NCBI GenBank assembly: GCA_021769965.1
Contig: JAETRU010000014.1
Location: forward strand, 1-61,564
DNA: 61,564 bases
From: Eubacterium sp.
GTDB taxonomy: Bacteria; Bacillota; Clostridia; Peptostreptococcales; Anaerovoracaceae
Reading direction: 5' to 3'
Shown here in pieces: positions 52,026 through 61,153 of the stretch (position 1 is its first letter; each line of letters opens with the position of its first letter). The translations under genes and the position numbers were made by a program. A model generated the notes under the pieces. It was not told the origin of the DNA and searched no databases. It worked only from the letters and a program-made list of their open reading frames with translations.

Positions 52026-54447
52026 CTATTTTTCTGTTTTCTCTTTTCTTCTGATAGCGATCATGCCCAGTGCTCCTGCTGAAACAAGGAACATTCCCAT
52101 CAGCAGTGCAAACGGCGCTTCATCGCCTGTCTTCGGCTGGTTCGGATCTGCATTTTCTGCCGGCGCCGGTGCCAGTGGCACATCCGGATCATCGATTGTC
52201 GGTCCTTCCGGGCCAGGTCCTAATGGAACATCAGGATCATCGATGCTTGGATCGTCCGGACCAGGTCCCAGCGGTGTATCCGGATCATCGATATTTGTAT
52301 TCTCACTCCACTGAGCGACATAGCGCACATTTCCGGTTACAGTTTCCGCAACAGCAGGAGACCAACCAGTGAACGTATATCCTTCACGGGTAGGAGTGCC
52401 TCTGAATGCAGGAGTGCTTTCACCCATTGCAACTGTATCAGTCTGATCTGCAAACACTACCTCTCCGTCCACACCGTCTGTGTAGGTTACGGTGTAGTAA
52501 GTTACATATATATTAACTCTCCACTGCGCAGTATAGGTCACATTACCTGTCACAGTATCTGCAACAGCTGGAGACCAGCCTGCGAATGTGTAACCGCTGC
52601 GGGTAGGAGTGCCTCCCTCAAAGACTGGTGTTGCAGAATCTTCTTTGACATCATATACTTGATCTGCAAACACTTCCTGATCATCCACACCATCGGTGTA
52701 GGTTACGGTATAAAGTCCGCGAGCGGCTTTCAGGGCTACCACGGTAGATTCGTTGTCATACTTCTCATAAAAGTCTTCAACTCCCCAACGCTTGGTACTA
52801 GCATCACCCTTCTTACCATCAATGTACCAGCCATTGATTAGCTTACCGTTTACTGTCTCATCGTTACTTTTCAACGTAGCATTTTCCGGTGTAAACAGCG
52901 TTAAAGCCTCGCTACTATCACTAAAAATGTCGTCACCCATGTTTTCTGCAATATTATTACAAATTTTCGTAACATTTTCTCCATCCATGGTCAACGCGGC
53001 AGAAAAGCCAGCAATGCCACCGCCGGCGTTCTTTGCAAGGTTACCTGTGATCTCTCCACCGCTGATAATAGTAGGAGTTTGATTGAGATAAAGAGCTCCG
53101 CCGTCACCATATGGAGCTTTATTATCCGTGAACGTGCTTTCTGTGATAGCTGATAAAGTTACATTACTAGCATAAAGTGCACCGCCATATCCATACAATG
53201 ACTTATTTCCTGTGAACGTACTTTCGATTATATTTAACTTACTTAGCCCCAATTCAGGAACAATATCCATACTGCATATTGCTCCACCACATGTTGCAAC
53301 CTCATTACTGTTAAAACTACAACCTTCCACTTTCAGATCCACATCATTATAAGCGAAAATCGCACCGCCAAATTGTTGAACCTTATTACCATTTCTGTTA
53401 AATACGCAATTATTTATCTTGATGTCCACATCTTCAGAAGCAAATACCGCACCGCCACCATTTGTAGCATCATTGTTAGTGAATGTGCTGTTTCTCATAG
53501 TAACATCTTTCGCGTTATGATAGCTAATCGCGCCTCCATAAATACTTACTGTATTAGAATCAAATGTGGTATCAGAAACATCCACTTTTTCGGCTCCTTC
53601 AATATACAAAGCTCCACCGTACAAGGCGTTGTTTCCTACAAAACGACAGCCAGTTACATTTGCAGCGGCTGTATTGTTCATGGTTTCCACAAATACCGCA
53701 CCGCCAGACTCAGTCGCACTGCAATTTGAGAAGGTAACTTTATCCAAATTCAAAGCGCCCCATGCCCAGATTGCGCTGCCCTGGTCCGTTCCACTAGCGT
53801 TCTGAATTGTCCCGTTCTTCACAGTCAAATTCATCGTCTGATTTCCAGGTCCGTCCACATAAAGCCAGCAGCAGTTATTTTTGCAATCAATAGTATGACC
53901 ATTCAAATCAATGGTAAGTTCTTTAATTTTTTCGGTATAAATGGTATTTGCATAGTCCTGATGACCGGATCCGATTGCTTTTGTCGCAGTGATGTTCTCT
54001 GTCAGTTCGATAGTATCACCAACTCCATCTTCAGCAGCCTCAATAGCAGCCTGCAAAGTTTCATATTCATTGTCACCGATTTTGGCTACAACAGTCTCTG
54101 CTGGTTCTTCACTATCACCAGATTCTCCTTCTTTGTCTTCCGCTTCTGGCAGATTTGCTTTTGCCTTTGTCGCCGCTTCAGCATCAGCCTTTACAGGATC
54201 CGGTTCTACTACAGCAGGTTCTTCACCCACTCCGCTTACCTTTGGTTCTCCGCTGGCAATCGGAGTATGATTCGCTGTAAGCGCAGAATCTTCACTACTT
54301 ACCTCAGCATCCAGCTGAGTTTCTGCCAGCACCTCATCTGCATTGCCATCAGCAAAAGCTGCCATCAGCAAAAGCTGCCATCGGCATCATTGCCATTACG
54401 ATCAGCAGGCTCAGAAATAAGCTGGCTGCTTTTTTAAATTTTTTCAT
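52026..54447 (-). CDS. Large sortase-anchored beta-helix adhesin, frame broken in the signal peptide
   Basis: From the natural ATG at 54447 the signal peptide reads MKKFKKAASLFLSLLIVMA...MAAFADG, then meets an early TGA because a 16-bp unit is duplicated (54345-54376). With one unit the frame continues for 801 residues. The mature protein has an acidic linker, a right-handed beta-helix region with repeated GGAxF/GGALY turns (about 120-520), two Listeria-Bacteroides (Flg_new) repeats ending in YTAQW/YVAQW (about 570-700), a Pro/Asp-rich stalk with three IDDPDxPL repeats, the sorting signal QPKTGD, a membrane helix and RRKEK tail. A TTG at 54371 would give a version without signal peptide. It shares leader and riboswitch with the VWA gene at 0.1-0.7 kb. 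Confidence 0.8.
54345..54382. repeat. 16-bp tandem repeat in the adhesin signal-peptide codons
   Basis: GCCATCAGCAAAAGCT occurs twice in tandem (54345-54360, 54361-54376) followed by the first 6 bases of a third unit. Because 16 is not a multiple of 3, gain or loss of one unit switches the adhesin frame. One or four units give the open frame; the two seen here give a closed one. Confidence 0.9.
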
Positions 54448-54503
54448 AGTTTCCCCATCTTGCGGTGATCACCGCTTTTGCCGGGTTCTTCCTTTTGACC
54501 CGG

Positions 54504-54583
54504 GCAGCTGGCTGCCAACCATGGGGATGGTAAGGCCCTCTAGCTTTCCGTCACCGGCTTTCGCCGGCTTTGGCAAGATATCC
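54504..54583 (-). promoter_or_regulatory. Cyclic di-GMP-I riboswitch, second (gene-proximal) aptamer
   Basis: Nearly identical to the aptamer at 795-876: CCAAAGCC, a GAAA-capped P1b, GACGGAAAGC, GGGCCU, ACCAU-CCCC-AUGGU and GGCAGCCAGC. Downstream are the hairpins CCGGGT...ACCCGG and GCGGTGATCACCGC (54462-54475), then the GGGGA ribosome binding site. The loop CCCCAU (54521-54526 complement) could pair with AUGGGG at the ribosome binding site. Confidence 0.85.
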
Positions 54584-54635
54584 TCCTTTTCCTAAAGATT
54601 TTTAGTTCCGACGTTTTGAACGTCTTTCATGCAGA

Positions 54636-54663
54636 CAAAAAGCCTTGCAATAAACGCAAGGCT
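54636..54663 (-). terminator. Terminator between the two c-di-GMP aptamers
   Basis: On the minus strand AGCCTTGC pairs with GCAAGGCT and is followed by TTTTTG. It lies downstream of the first aptamer and upstream of the second, so the first aptamer probably controls transcription at this point. The VWA locus keeps only a degraded version. Confidence 0.85.
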
Positions 54664-54705
54664 ATGGTCGTCTTATGCACGTAAAAGGTATATCCTCTAT
54701 CGTAA

Positions 54706-54781
54706 AATGCAACTGGCTGTCTTGTCGATCTGCCAAGACCCTATAGCTTTGCGTCACTGCCTCACGGCAGTTTTGCCTTTT
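54706..54781 (-). promoter_or_regulatory. Cyclic di-GMP-I riboswitch, first (promoter-proximal) aptamer
   Basis: On the minus strand: GGCAAAAC, stem CUGCC-GUGA-GGCAG, GACGCAAAGC (exact consensus), GGGUCU, a second hairpin, and GACAGCCAGUUGC. It is distinct in sequence from the second aptamer, so it is not a recent duplicate. With it the adhesin mRNA has two aptamers in series. Confidence 0.87.
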
Positions 54782-54795
54782 AAATTTACAAATTT

Positions 54796-54826
54796 ATTAT
54801 ACCCCTCCCCCGTATATTTTTGTCAA
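54796..54826 (-). promoter_or_regulatory. Promoter of the adhesin transcript
   Basis: On the minus strand TTGACA (54821-54826) and TATAAT (54796-54801) are consensus but 19 bp apart, longer than ideal. Transcription would start a few bases before the first aptamer. Confidence 0.7.
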
Positions 54827-54940
54827 CCCTTATTCAACGTAATTTGTTACATTTTCTTGTCGTTTTTTGCTCTTTTTGAGCACTCACAGATAAGAAGAAC
54901 ATCTATAAAGTATTCAGAAACTATTTCACGGCAAACCCAC

Positions 54941-55001
54941 AAAAAATACTCCCTTCTTAGTGCCAGAGTTTCATTCCTCCTCTTGTCTGCTCAGAAGGGA
55001 G
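54941..55001 (-). terminator. Terminator of the second M32 carboxypeptidase gene
   Basis: On the minus strand CTCCCTTCT (54993-55001) pairs with AGAAGGGAG (54949-54957) and is followed by TATTTTTTG. The loop is unusually long (35 nt). Confidence 0.65.
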
Positions 55002-55047
55002 CGTATCAAAATTTGTAATTCCAATTCAGGCTGCTGCATAATTTTCT

Positions 55048-56553
55048 CTACAATCCCGCACCGTACAGCCGCCCGAATTTCTCCCGCAGATACAGGATAT
55101 AGAAGCCGGGATCAAAAGCTTTGCCGCAGGTTCTTTCGATCAGCTGCGCCGGCGTATAGATCATGCCGTACTGATAGATCTTCTCCGTCAGCCACTGGCG
55201 GACCGGAGCGAAGTCTCCCGTCTCACAGCACCTTGCCACGCCCACATCCTGTTTCAGGGCGTCAAAGATCTGGGCAGCGTAGGCTGTTCCCAGCGCATAG
55301 CTTGGAAAATACCCAAAATCGCCTCCAGCCCAGTGGATATCCTGCAAGATGCCTCTGGCGTCGTCAGGCACATCTACGCCCAGATACTCCCTGTACGATC
55401 TGTTCCATTCTCCCGGAAGATCAGCCGCTTTCAGGTCACCGCCGAATACAGCCTTTTCCAGCTCATAGCGGATCAGGATATGCATCGGATATGTCAGTTC
55501 ATCCGCTTCCGTGCGGATCAGCGACGGCCGAGCGAGATTGACCGCCCGATACAGTTCCTCCGCAGTGACCCCGGAAAACTGAGCCGGAAACAGTTCCTTC
55601 AGCTTCGGCAGCAGCAGATGACAGAATTCTCTGCTCCGGCCGATATAATTCTCCCACAAACGGGACTGGGACTCGTGAATAGCTGTACTGGCCCCCTCTC
55701 CCAACACAGAATAAGACAGTGCATCGCCGATAGACAATTCATACATGGCGTGACCGCCCTCGTGGATCACACTGTACAGATTGCCGGTCAGATCATCCTC
55801 CGTGTACCGTGTGGTGATACGCACGTCAAATCTGGAAAACTCTGTGGTAAAAGGATGGGCGCTCTCTCCCAGCACGCAGCGTGTCCGGTCCAGACCCATG
55901 ATATCCATCAGCATCCCTGACAGAGCCTTCTGCCGAGCCGTATCAAAAGGTCCCTCCATAAACGGCGTATCCGGCTGTCCTGCCTCTTTGACCTGTCCGA
56001 TCAAAGGGGTCAGCGCTGACTTCAGCTCTCCGAAAAAAGCATCCATATCCTTCTGATTCATGCCCCGCTCATAGTCATCCATCAAAACATCGTAAACCGG
56101 TTTTTCCGGCGCGATATATCCGGCGTATCTTTTCTTTATTTCGATCAGCTTTTCCAGATGAGGCGCAAAAGCCGCAAAATCGCTGTTCTTTCTGGCTTCC
56201 TGCCAGCAGGCCGTAGCCCTGCTGGCAGCTGACTCCAGCGCCATGACCTCTTCCTTCGGCACGCGCAGCAGCCGGTTCTGCTCCCGCAGCAGTTCTTCCG
56301 CTTCTCTCCTGGTCTGCAGATCCAGCTTTTCGCTCACTTCCGTCAGTTTCAGCAGCAGTTCCCGTACTTCCGGCGCCGTGCGAAGACAGTACTCCTCGCC
56401 GCTGAGCGTCTCCAGCGTATCGCTGAGATAATCGGCTCCTCCCGACGGCATCAAAGTCGATCCGTCATAATTGAGCAGATTCATCGCATGCTTATATGCC
56501 CGCAGCTTTTTCTGATGGGCCTGCAGCTGCCCGATCTTTTCCTCTATTCCCAT
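55048..56553 (-). CDS. M32 family metallocarboxypeptidase (second copy)
   Basis: A 501-residue paralogue of the enzyme at 20.9 kb, with the zinc motif HEGGH in VIHEGGHAMYEL (Gly where the first copy has Ser), HESQSRLWEN, DVRITT and GILQDIHWAGG. The start at 56553 follows AGGAGGG; the 42-residue upstream extension runs into the dyad array and is rejected. It stands alone between the adhesin leader and that array. Confidence 0.92.
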   Translation of the reverse strand: MGIEEKIGQLQAHQKKLRAYKHAMNLLNYDGSTLMPSGGADYLSDTLETLSGEEYCLRTAPEVRELLLKLTEVSEKLDLQTRREAEELLREQNRLLRVPKEEVMALESAASRATACWQEARKNSDFAAFAPHLEKLIEIKKRYAGYIAPEKPVYDVLMDDYERGMNQKDMDAFFGELKSALTPLIGQVKEAGQPDTPFMEGPFDTARQKALSGMLMDIMGLDRTRCVLGESAHPFTTEFSRFDVRITTRYTEDDLTGNLYSVIHEGGHAMYELSIGDALSYSVLGEGASTAIHESQSRLWENYIGRSREFCHLLLPKLKELFPAQFSGVTAEELYRAVNLARPSLIRTEADELTYPMHILIRYELEKAVFGGDLKAADLPGEWNRSYREYLGVDVPDDARGILQDIHWAGGDFGYFPSYALGTAYAAQIFDALKQDVGVARCCETGDFAPVRQWLTEKIYQYGMIYTPAQLIERTCGKAFDPGFYILYLREKFGRLYGAGL

Positions 56554-56578
56554 TCTACCCTCCTGTTGCCTGTTGAAA

Positions 56579-56847
56579 ATTGAGCAAAACACCCGAAAAA
56601 GATATTTTTTGCTCAATCGCACTATATAAATCCCGCATAAAATTGAGCAAAATCCATATAATTTATCAAAATTGCTCAATCAAATCAGCTAAAATCTTCA
56701 TTTTCCCCATTTCTGGACCGGTTTTCATCCAAAAAATCGTGAAAGTATTGAGCAAAATCAGTCTAAAATCATGAAATTGCTCAATTTCCTGACTTTTTCC
56801 TTCCAGCAATTGAGCAAAATCCCCTGATTTCTTTAAAAATGCTCAAT
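56579..56847. repeat. Array of four 39-bp ATTGAGCAA...TTGCTCAAT dyads
   Basis: Four units of exactly 39 bp start at 56579, 56642, 56747 and 56809. Each has ATTGAGCAA on the left and its complement on the right with about 21 bp of variable sequence between; arms are perfect over 9-11 bp in three units and over 8 bp in the last. The left arm is usually followed by AAYC. No gene is credible between 56554 and 56929. Confidence 0.85.
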
Positions 56848-56929
56848 CGGCGACTGCAGCAGTTTCACAGCAGCTGCAGTCACATTAGCTTTCCCCCGCA
56901 GGTCTCTCTATATACCTGCAGCTTTTCGC

Positions 56930-57880
56930 TCACTGCTTTGCCTTACGGTAGCCCGCTTCCTGCGCCTCCTCTTCAGAGTCAAAGACGACCAGATTCTTGG
57001 AATCGGCCATATCATCATAGGCTCTCTGACCCGGGCAGTGATACACTTTGGATCGGGAATTTCCCCGGATCTCACCGTCAGAGTTCTGACTGACACTCTT
57101 TGATGAAGAATCCGCTTCGTTGCTGCCGTCGGCGTAATTGATAATCACGCCGGGCTGGACATTGTAGACAAATACATTAAAGCAGACGCTGGCACCATTA
57201 TCTTCTACAGAGAAGCCCTCCATCTGGACGCCGCGCGCCACCAGTTCATCGCCGCAGAAAACAGGCGTCACTCTGTAGAGAACATGACCGTCTGTCTCAT
57301 GGACATAGTCAGCCACCATATTTTCAAAGGGCAGCATTCCCTCTGTATTCATATACCGGGTTCCGGTGATCAGGTTACGCTCGTTGGCATTCTCAGCGGT
57401 CAGCTGATAGCCCAGCAGATGACATCGGTTGTACAGGTATTTTCCGTCCACAAAATCGTACTTGCTGGTTACCCAGCCGGTAGGTTTGACGGAGCCGATA
57501 CTGCCTCTCTTTTCGGTAGGCATCAGATCCTGTCCCACATTGGCATAGCAGACACCGCAGCGGCCCAGATCGTCCAGATCACTGTACATTTCAAAGGAAT
57601 CCTCTGTCAGATCTCCTTCATCAAAATCTGGTATATTGTCGCAGACCGCAATATACGGATGGCCGTCGTACTCTGGCAGCTCTTCTACTGTGACAGTTTC
57701 GCCTTCGATGGACAGATCCTTTTTCGCCTGATCCAGAGTGTCCATAGCCTCATCGGCACTGCACGCTGTCATCGCCAGAGCCGACGCGGCGCAGAGTACA
57801 GCGGCCAGCAGAACCGCCGTCAGTCTCTTTATTTTGAAACTATTGAAAGTATCGTTCTTTGTGTATGATCCACGTTTCAT
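56930..57880 (-). CDS. Secreted lipoprotein DNA/RNA non-specific endonuclease
   Basis: A 316-residue protein with an N-terminal lipoprotein signal ending LAMTAC and a beta-beta-alpha metal nuclease domain. The catalytic region is YNRCHLLGYQLT followed by ENANERNLITGTRYMN; the family's usual DRGH motif is replaced by NRCH. A C-terminal segment VYHCPGQRAYDDM resembles small Ada-like metal or calcium-binding tails seen on such nucleases. It would degrade nucleic acids outside the membrane for nutrition, uptake or biofilm turnover. Confidence 0.82.
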   Translation of the reverse strand: MKRGSYTKNDTFNSFKIKRLTAVLLAAVLCAASALAMTACSADEAMDTLDQAKKDLSIEGETVTVEELPEYDGHPYIAVCDNIPDFDEGDLTEDSFEMYSDLDDLGRCGVCYANVGQDLMPTEKRGSIGSVKPTGWVTSKYDFVDGKYLYNRCHLLGYQLTAENANERNLITGTRYMNTEGMLPFENMVADYVHETDGHVLYRVTPVFCGDELVARGVQMEGFSVEDNGASVCFNVFVYNVQPGVIINYADGSNEADSSSKSVSQNSDGEIRGNSRSKVYHCPGQRAYDDMADSKNLVVFDSEEEAQEAGYRKAKQ

Positions 57881-57918
57881 TTTCTTTTTCCTTTCTTTTT
57901 CTGTTTATCCTTTCGAGC

Positions 57919-58356
57919 TTACGAATCATTCCGTTCTACTCGTCTGTAAATTTCTTCTGTGATCTTCTCGTGGGAATAGCCCGGAAATTCCGCAGCGGAG
58001 ACAGGCTGCCAGTTACCGGACCGGCTCAGATCTATCCAGGTGTCCGCGGGGTAGACTTTGTCCCAGCGGTAAAGGATCACTTCTTCTATGACGCCTGCCT
58101 CAGCAGCCGGCAGGAGATCCTGTCCCTCCGCAAAGTAATAGATATTGCCAGCGGCTGCGGCCATAGGATCTTCGCAGATCACCAGCTTATCTTCCCATTC
58201 TTTCTCTGTAAACTGCCCGGCGGAGCAGGCGCCTGTATACAGCTTCTCTTCTCCGATTATGGTCAAAATCCGTTTTCTTAATTCCCGGTCCTGGCTCTGT
58301 CTGCGATGATTGAACATCAGACCGTTTTTCTCATCTGCGCATAAAATAACTTGCAT
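57919..58356 (-). CDS. Conserved protein of unknown function (DHFR-like start)
   Basis: A 145-residue protein beginning MQVILCADEKNGLMFNHRRQSQDR, a pattern shared with small clostridial proteins annotated inconsistently. The N-terminus recalls dihydrofolate reductase but the rest does not match. No ribosome binding site is strong; the ATG at 58356 is preceded by GGAGGATGC. It is on the same strand as the nuclease and may be co-transcribed. I give no function. Confidence 0.55.
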   Translation of the reverse strand: MQVILCADEKNGLMFNHRRQSQDRELRKRILTIIGEEKLYTGACSAGQFTEKEWEDKLVICEDPMAAAAGNIYYFAEGQDLLPAAEAGVIEEVILYRWDKVYPADTWIDLSRSGNWQPVSAAEFPGYSHEKITEEIYRRVERNDS

Positions 58357-58575
58357 GCATCCTCCTCTTTTTTTAATCTATATTCACGACTGCGTATTCG
58401 GACGAGCACCCGGTGCGGACCCGATACGTGATCAAAACTTCTGCTTTCTATTATTTAACCACCGAAAAGCAGTATCCGTCAAGAGGCTTTTGCGGGCGGC
58501 GCCGGGCGCGCCACGTTAAAAGGCCGCCGGTCAGGCGGCCTGCGGCCTCTGGTCAAACGGGTCTAAACGCACAGT

Positions 58576-58836
58576 TTAAACTCTCTGATACAGCTTATTT
58601 CCGTTTTCATCTTTTTGTATCTGGTAGACGCCTCTTGCCACGATCTGTTTTTCATCCAGTACGACGCGCACCCGCTCTATGGAGTCTATCCTCAGATAGA
58701 CGCCGGTGCTGCAGGAATGGGCGACCTGCGGCGGCAGCCTGCGCAATGTGGAATGAAGCCCATACTCTTCCAGTACGTCTCTGGCATACGCCGCCTTGTA
58801 AAAGGATGAAAATGACAGAATATATTCTTTTTCCAT
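58576..58836 (-). CDS. DUF3343 family protein
   Basis: An 86-residue protein with the DUF3343 pattern: YILSFSSFYKAAYARDVLEEYGL, then RLPPQVAHSCSTGVYLRI. The family is common in clostridia and proposed to carry sulfur or selenium in relation to its conserved Cys, but this is not established. It lies between a D,D-carboxypeptidase gene and the unknown gene, with its own GGGGGAAAC ribosome binding site. Confidence 0.8.
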   Translation of the reverse strand: MEKEYILSFSSFYKAAYARDVLEEYGLHSTLRRLPPQVAHSCSTGVYLRIDSIERVRVVLDEKQIVARGVYQIQKDENGNKLYQRV

Positions 58837-58854
58837 AGTGTTTCCCCCTAGTCT

Positions 58855-60105
58855 CTAGAACAAATTCTTAGCTTTGCGTAAGTAATAGGTGAAGAATGAG
58901 GCCTTGTCTACGCTCCTGTCGGCTACCAGATCGCAGGAGCCCAGCTTCTCCTCTCCGCAGTAGATATCCAGGCGTCCGATCTTATCTCCCTTTGTTATGG
59001 GCAGTTTCAGATTTTTGGGGATGTTCGCCTTGTACGAAGTCTCTTTTTCCTGGCCTTTTTTCACAAAGGCCGCAGCTTTTTCCCCAGTAACAGCCTGCAG
59101 GATATACGGCTCTCCCTTATCTACGGTGATCTTTTTCACCCGCTGTCCCTTTTCAGCCAGGGTCACGGAGGCGTAATTGGCAAATCCGTAGTTGAGCAGC
59201 TTTGCCACTTCGGCGTTTCGTATCTGCGACGTCTTTGCGCCCAGCACGACGGCGATCAAAGTGGTTCCGTCACGCTCTGCCGACGCGGACAGGCAATAGC
59301 CCGCTTCCTGGGTAAATCCTGTCTTGATGCCGTTGGCGCCGGGATACTGTTTGATCAGTTTATTGGTATTGGTGAGGCCGAAATCTTTCTCTTTGCCGGG
59401 AAGGCCCACCTTGATGGTGGTCTGCCATGTGTTGAACCACTCCTGGGTCTCCTCGTGTTTCAGGAGCAGCCGGCTCATCACTGCTATATCATATGCACTG
59501 GTGTAGTGATCTGCTACAGGCAGACCGTTGGTATTAACAAAATGTGTATCCCGCATGCCCAGTTCGCGGGCTCTTTTGTTCATCTTTTCCACGAAAACTT
59601 CTTCACTTCCCGCTATGTACTCAGCCGTGGCCACACAGCCGTCATTGGCTGAAACGATAGCGATGCCCTGCAGCAGCTCTTCCAGAGTATGGGTCTCGCC
59701 GACTTCCATATACATCTGGCTGCCGCCCATGGACGCCGCCCGTTCTGATATAGTCACCTGATCCGTCAGCTTAACTTTTCCGTCGTCCACGGCTTCCATG
59801 GCGAGGAGCATGGTCATGACCTTGGTGACAGAGGCCGGCGGCAGTTCTTTGTGCGCGTTCTGCTCAAAGACAACTTTCCCGGTATCCGCATCTATGAGAA
59901 CTGCCGCCTTTACATCCAGCTTCAGGTTAGCGTTCTTTTCCTCTTCTGACGGCGCTCCCGCGGCAGTCAGCGTATCTGAAACTGTCTCCAGAACTACCGG
60001 TTCCTGAGGATTCGCAAAGTATCTCACCCCCATGATGCCGCCGCCCGCGCAGACGGCAAAGGCACAGGCCAGACACAGCGCCCTTTTTCGATTCTTTCTC
60101 ATCAT
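58855..60105 (-). CDS. D-alanyl-D-alanine carboxypeptidase (PBP5/DacF type)
   Basis: A 416-residue penicillin-binding protein, class C low-molecular-weight. An N-terminal signal anchor is followed by the catalytic triad motifs SVTK (in PPASVTKVMT), SAN (VSANDG) and KTG (IKTGFT), and a C-terminal PBP5-associated beta-domain. It trims the terminal D-Ala of peptidoglycan outside the membrane. The start at 60105 follows GAGAGGTG, which lies inside a hairpin. A C-terminal amphipathic helix typical of PBP5 is not obvious. Confidence 0.9.
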   Translation of the reverse strand: MMRKNRKRALCLACAFAVCAGGGIMGVRYFANPQEPVVLETVSDTLTAAGAPSEEEKNANLKLDVKAAVLIDADTGKVVFEQNAHKELPPASVTKVMTMLLAMEAVDDGKVKLTDQVTISERAASMGGSQMYMEVGETHTLEELLQGIAIVSANDGCVATAEYIAGSEEVFVEKMNKRARELGMRDTHFVNTNGLPVADHYTSAYDIAVMSRLLLKHEETQEWFNTWQTTIKVGLPGKEKDFGLTNTNKLIKQYPGANGIKTGFTQEAGYCLSASAERDGTTLIAVVLGAKTSQIRNAEVAKLLNYGFANYASVTLAEKGQRVKKITVDKGEPYILQAVTGEKAAAFVKKGQEKETSYKANIPKNLKLPITKGDKIGRLDIYCGEEKLGSCDLVADRSVDKASFFTYYLRKAKNLF

Positions 60106-60106
60106 A

Positions 60107-60150
60107 AAAACACCTCTCTCATTGGTGTAAATATATGAGAAAGGTGTTTG
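60107..60150 (-). promoter_or_regulatory. Hairpin covering the dacF-type gene ribosome binding site
   Basis: On the minus strand AAACACCTTTCTCAT pairs with ATGAGAGAGGTGTTT (one wobble), placing the ribosome binding site in the 3' arm. T residues follow just before the ATG. It may terminate the upstream D-lactate dehydrogenase transcript or block translation of the next gene. Confidence 0.6.
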
Positions 60151-60172
60151 GGATATGACTAAGAACGGTGTA

Positions 60173-61153
60173 TCATACGGCAAAGGGATTTTCGCCGCCT
60201 TCGATATATCGCTTCGCGCCTAAGATGGAATTTTCGGCCATGTTGGCAACGGCTTCATCGGTATAGAATGCCATATGGGAGGTGACGATAACGTTCGGGT
60301 AGGACCGCAGAATGGCAAGCCGGGGATTTCCCAGAGGCTCTCCCATTCGATCAAAGTAGTACAGACCGCTTTCGTGTTCCACCACATCCAGGCAGGCAAA
60401 TCCCACCTTGCCGGACTCAATGGCTTCGATCAAAGTGTCGCTGTCGATCAAAGCGCCTCTGGCACAGTTTACGATACCGACGCCGTCTTTCATCTTTGTC
60501 AGAGCATCGCGGTCTATCATGTGATAGCTCTCATCGGTAGCCGGCGCGTGGAGGGTAATGATATCGCACTCCGCAAACAGCCGGTCAAGTTCGACGTACT
60601 CGGCCAAAGCCCTGACGGACTCCTTTTGATAGAGATCGTAAGCCAGTATCCTGCAGCCGAAGCCGGACAGATCGCGGATCACGGTCTCGCCGATGCGGCC
60701 GGTGCCGATGACGCCGACAGTGCAGCCGGGCAGTTCGCGTCCCAGCTTGCCGCGGAGTGTGAAATCCTGGACGTCGCCGCGCATCATGATGTGTTTCATC
60801 TTGCGCAGGCCCATGAGCATCATCATAATGGTGTAATCGGCCACACTGTCCGGGGAATAGGTCACGTTGGTCACGCCGATCCCCAGAGACTTTGCGTATT
60901 TCCAGTCAATATGATCGTAGCCGATGGTCCTGGTCGCAATGCACCGGATACCCAGCTCATGGTATCTGTCGATCATCTCACGACTGATAACGGTGGTGAT
61001 GATGTCGATGGCGTCGTAGCCGGCAGCCAGATCGGCGTTGGCAAGACACGGCGTCTCATGGGTATAGCCGTATTCGATGCCGTATTTTTTGCAGTACTGG
61101 TCAAAAAAGGGCTTCTCGTCGAAGTCTCTCATGCTGTAGATAAATAGTTTCAT
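60173..61153 (-). CDS. ldhA: D-lactate dehydrogenase / D-2-hydroxyacid dehydrogenase
   Basis: A 326-residue NAD enzyme. The nucleotide-binding motif VGVIGTGRIGETV is near residue 150, the catalytic Arg is in NCARGALID and the catalytic His in TSHMAFYT. The sequence favours D-lactate dehydrogenase over phosphoglycerate dehydrogenase by length and by lacking a C-terminal regulatory domain; VanH-like use of pyruvate is also possible. It is 68 bp upstream of the D,D-carboxypeptidase gene. Confidence 0.88.
   Translation of the reverse strand: MKLFIYSMRDFDEKPFFDQYCKKYGIEYGYTHETPCLANADLAAGYDAIDIITTVISREMIDRYHELGIRCIATRTIGYDHIDWKYAKSLGIGVTNVTYSPDSVADYTIMMMLMGLRKMKHIMMRGDVQDFTLRGKLGRELPGCTVGVIGTGRIGETVIRDLSGFGCRILAYDLYQKESVRALAEYVELDRLFAECDIITLHAPATDESYHMIDRDALTKMKDGVGIVNCARGALIDSDTLIEAIESGKVGFACLDVVEHESGLYYFDRMGEPLGNPRLAILRSYPNVIVTSHMAFYTDEAVANMAENSILGAKRYIEGGENPFAV

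Noticed and set aside
54949-55001. A five-codon frame with AGGAGG inside the loop of the second M32 gene terminator
   Set aside because: Only one base separates AGGAGG from the ATG, too close for initiation, and the peptide is trivial.
56579-56847. Possible CRISPR array
   Set aside because: The repeats are inverted half-sites of 8-11 bp with 17-23 bp centres, not direct repeats with unique spacers, and there are no cas genes.
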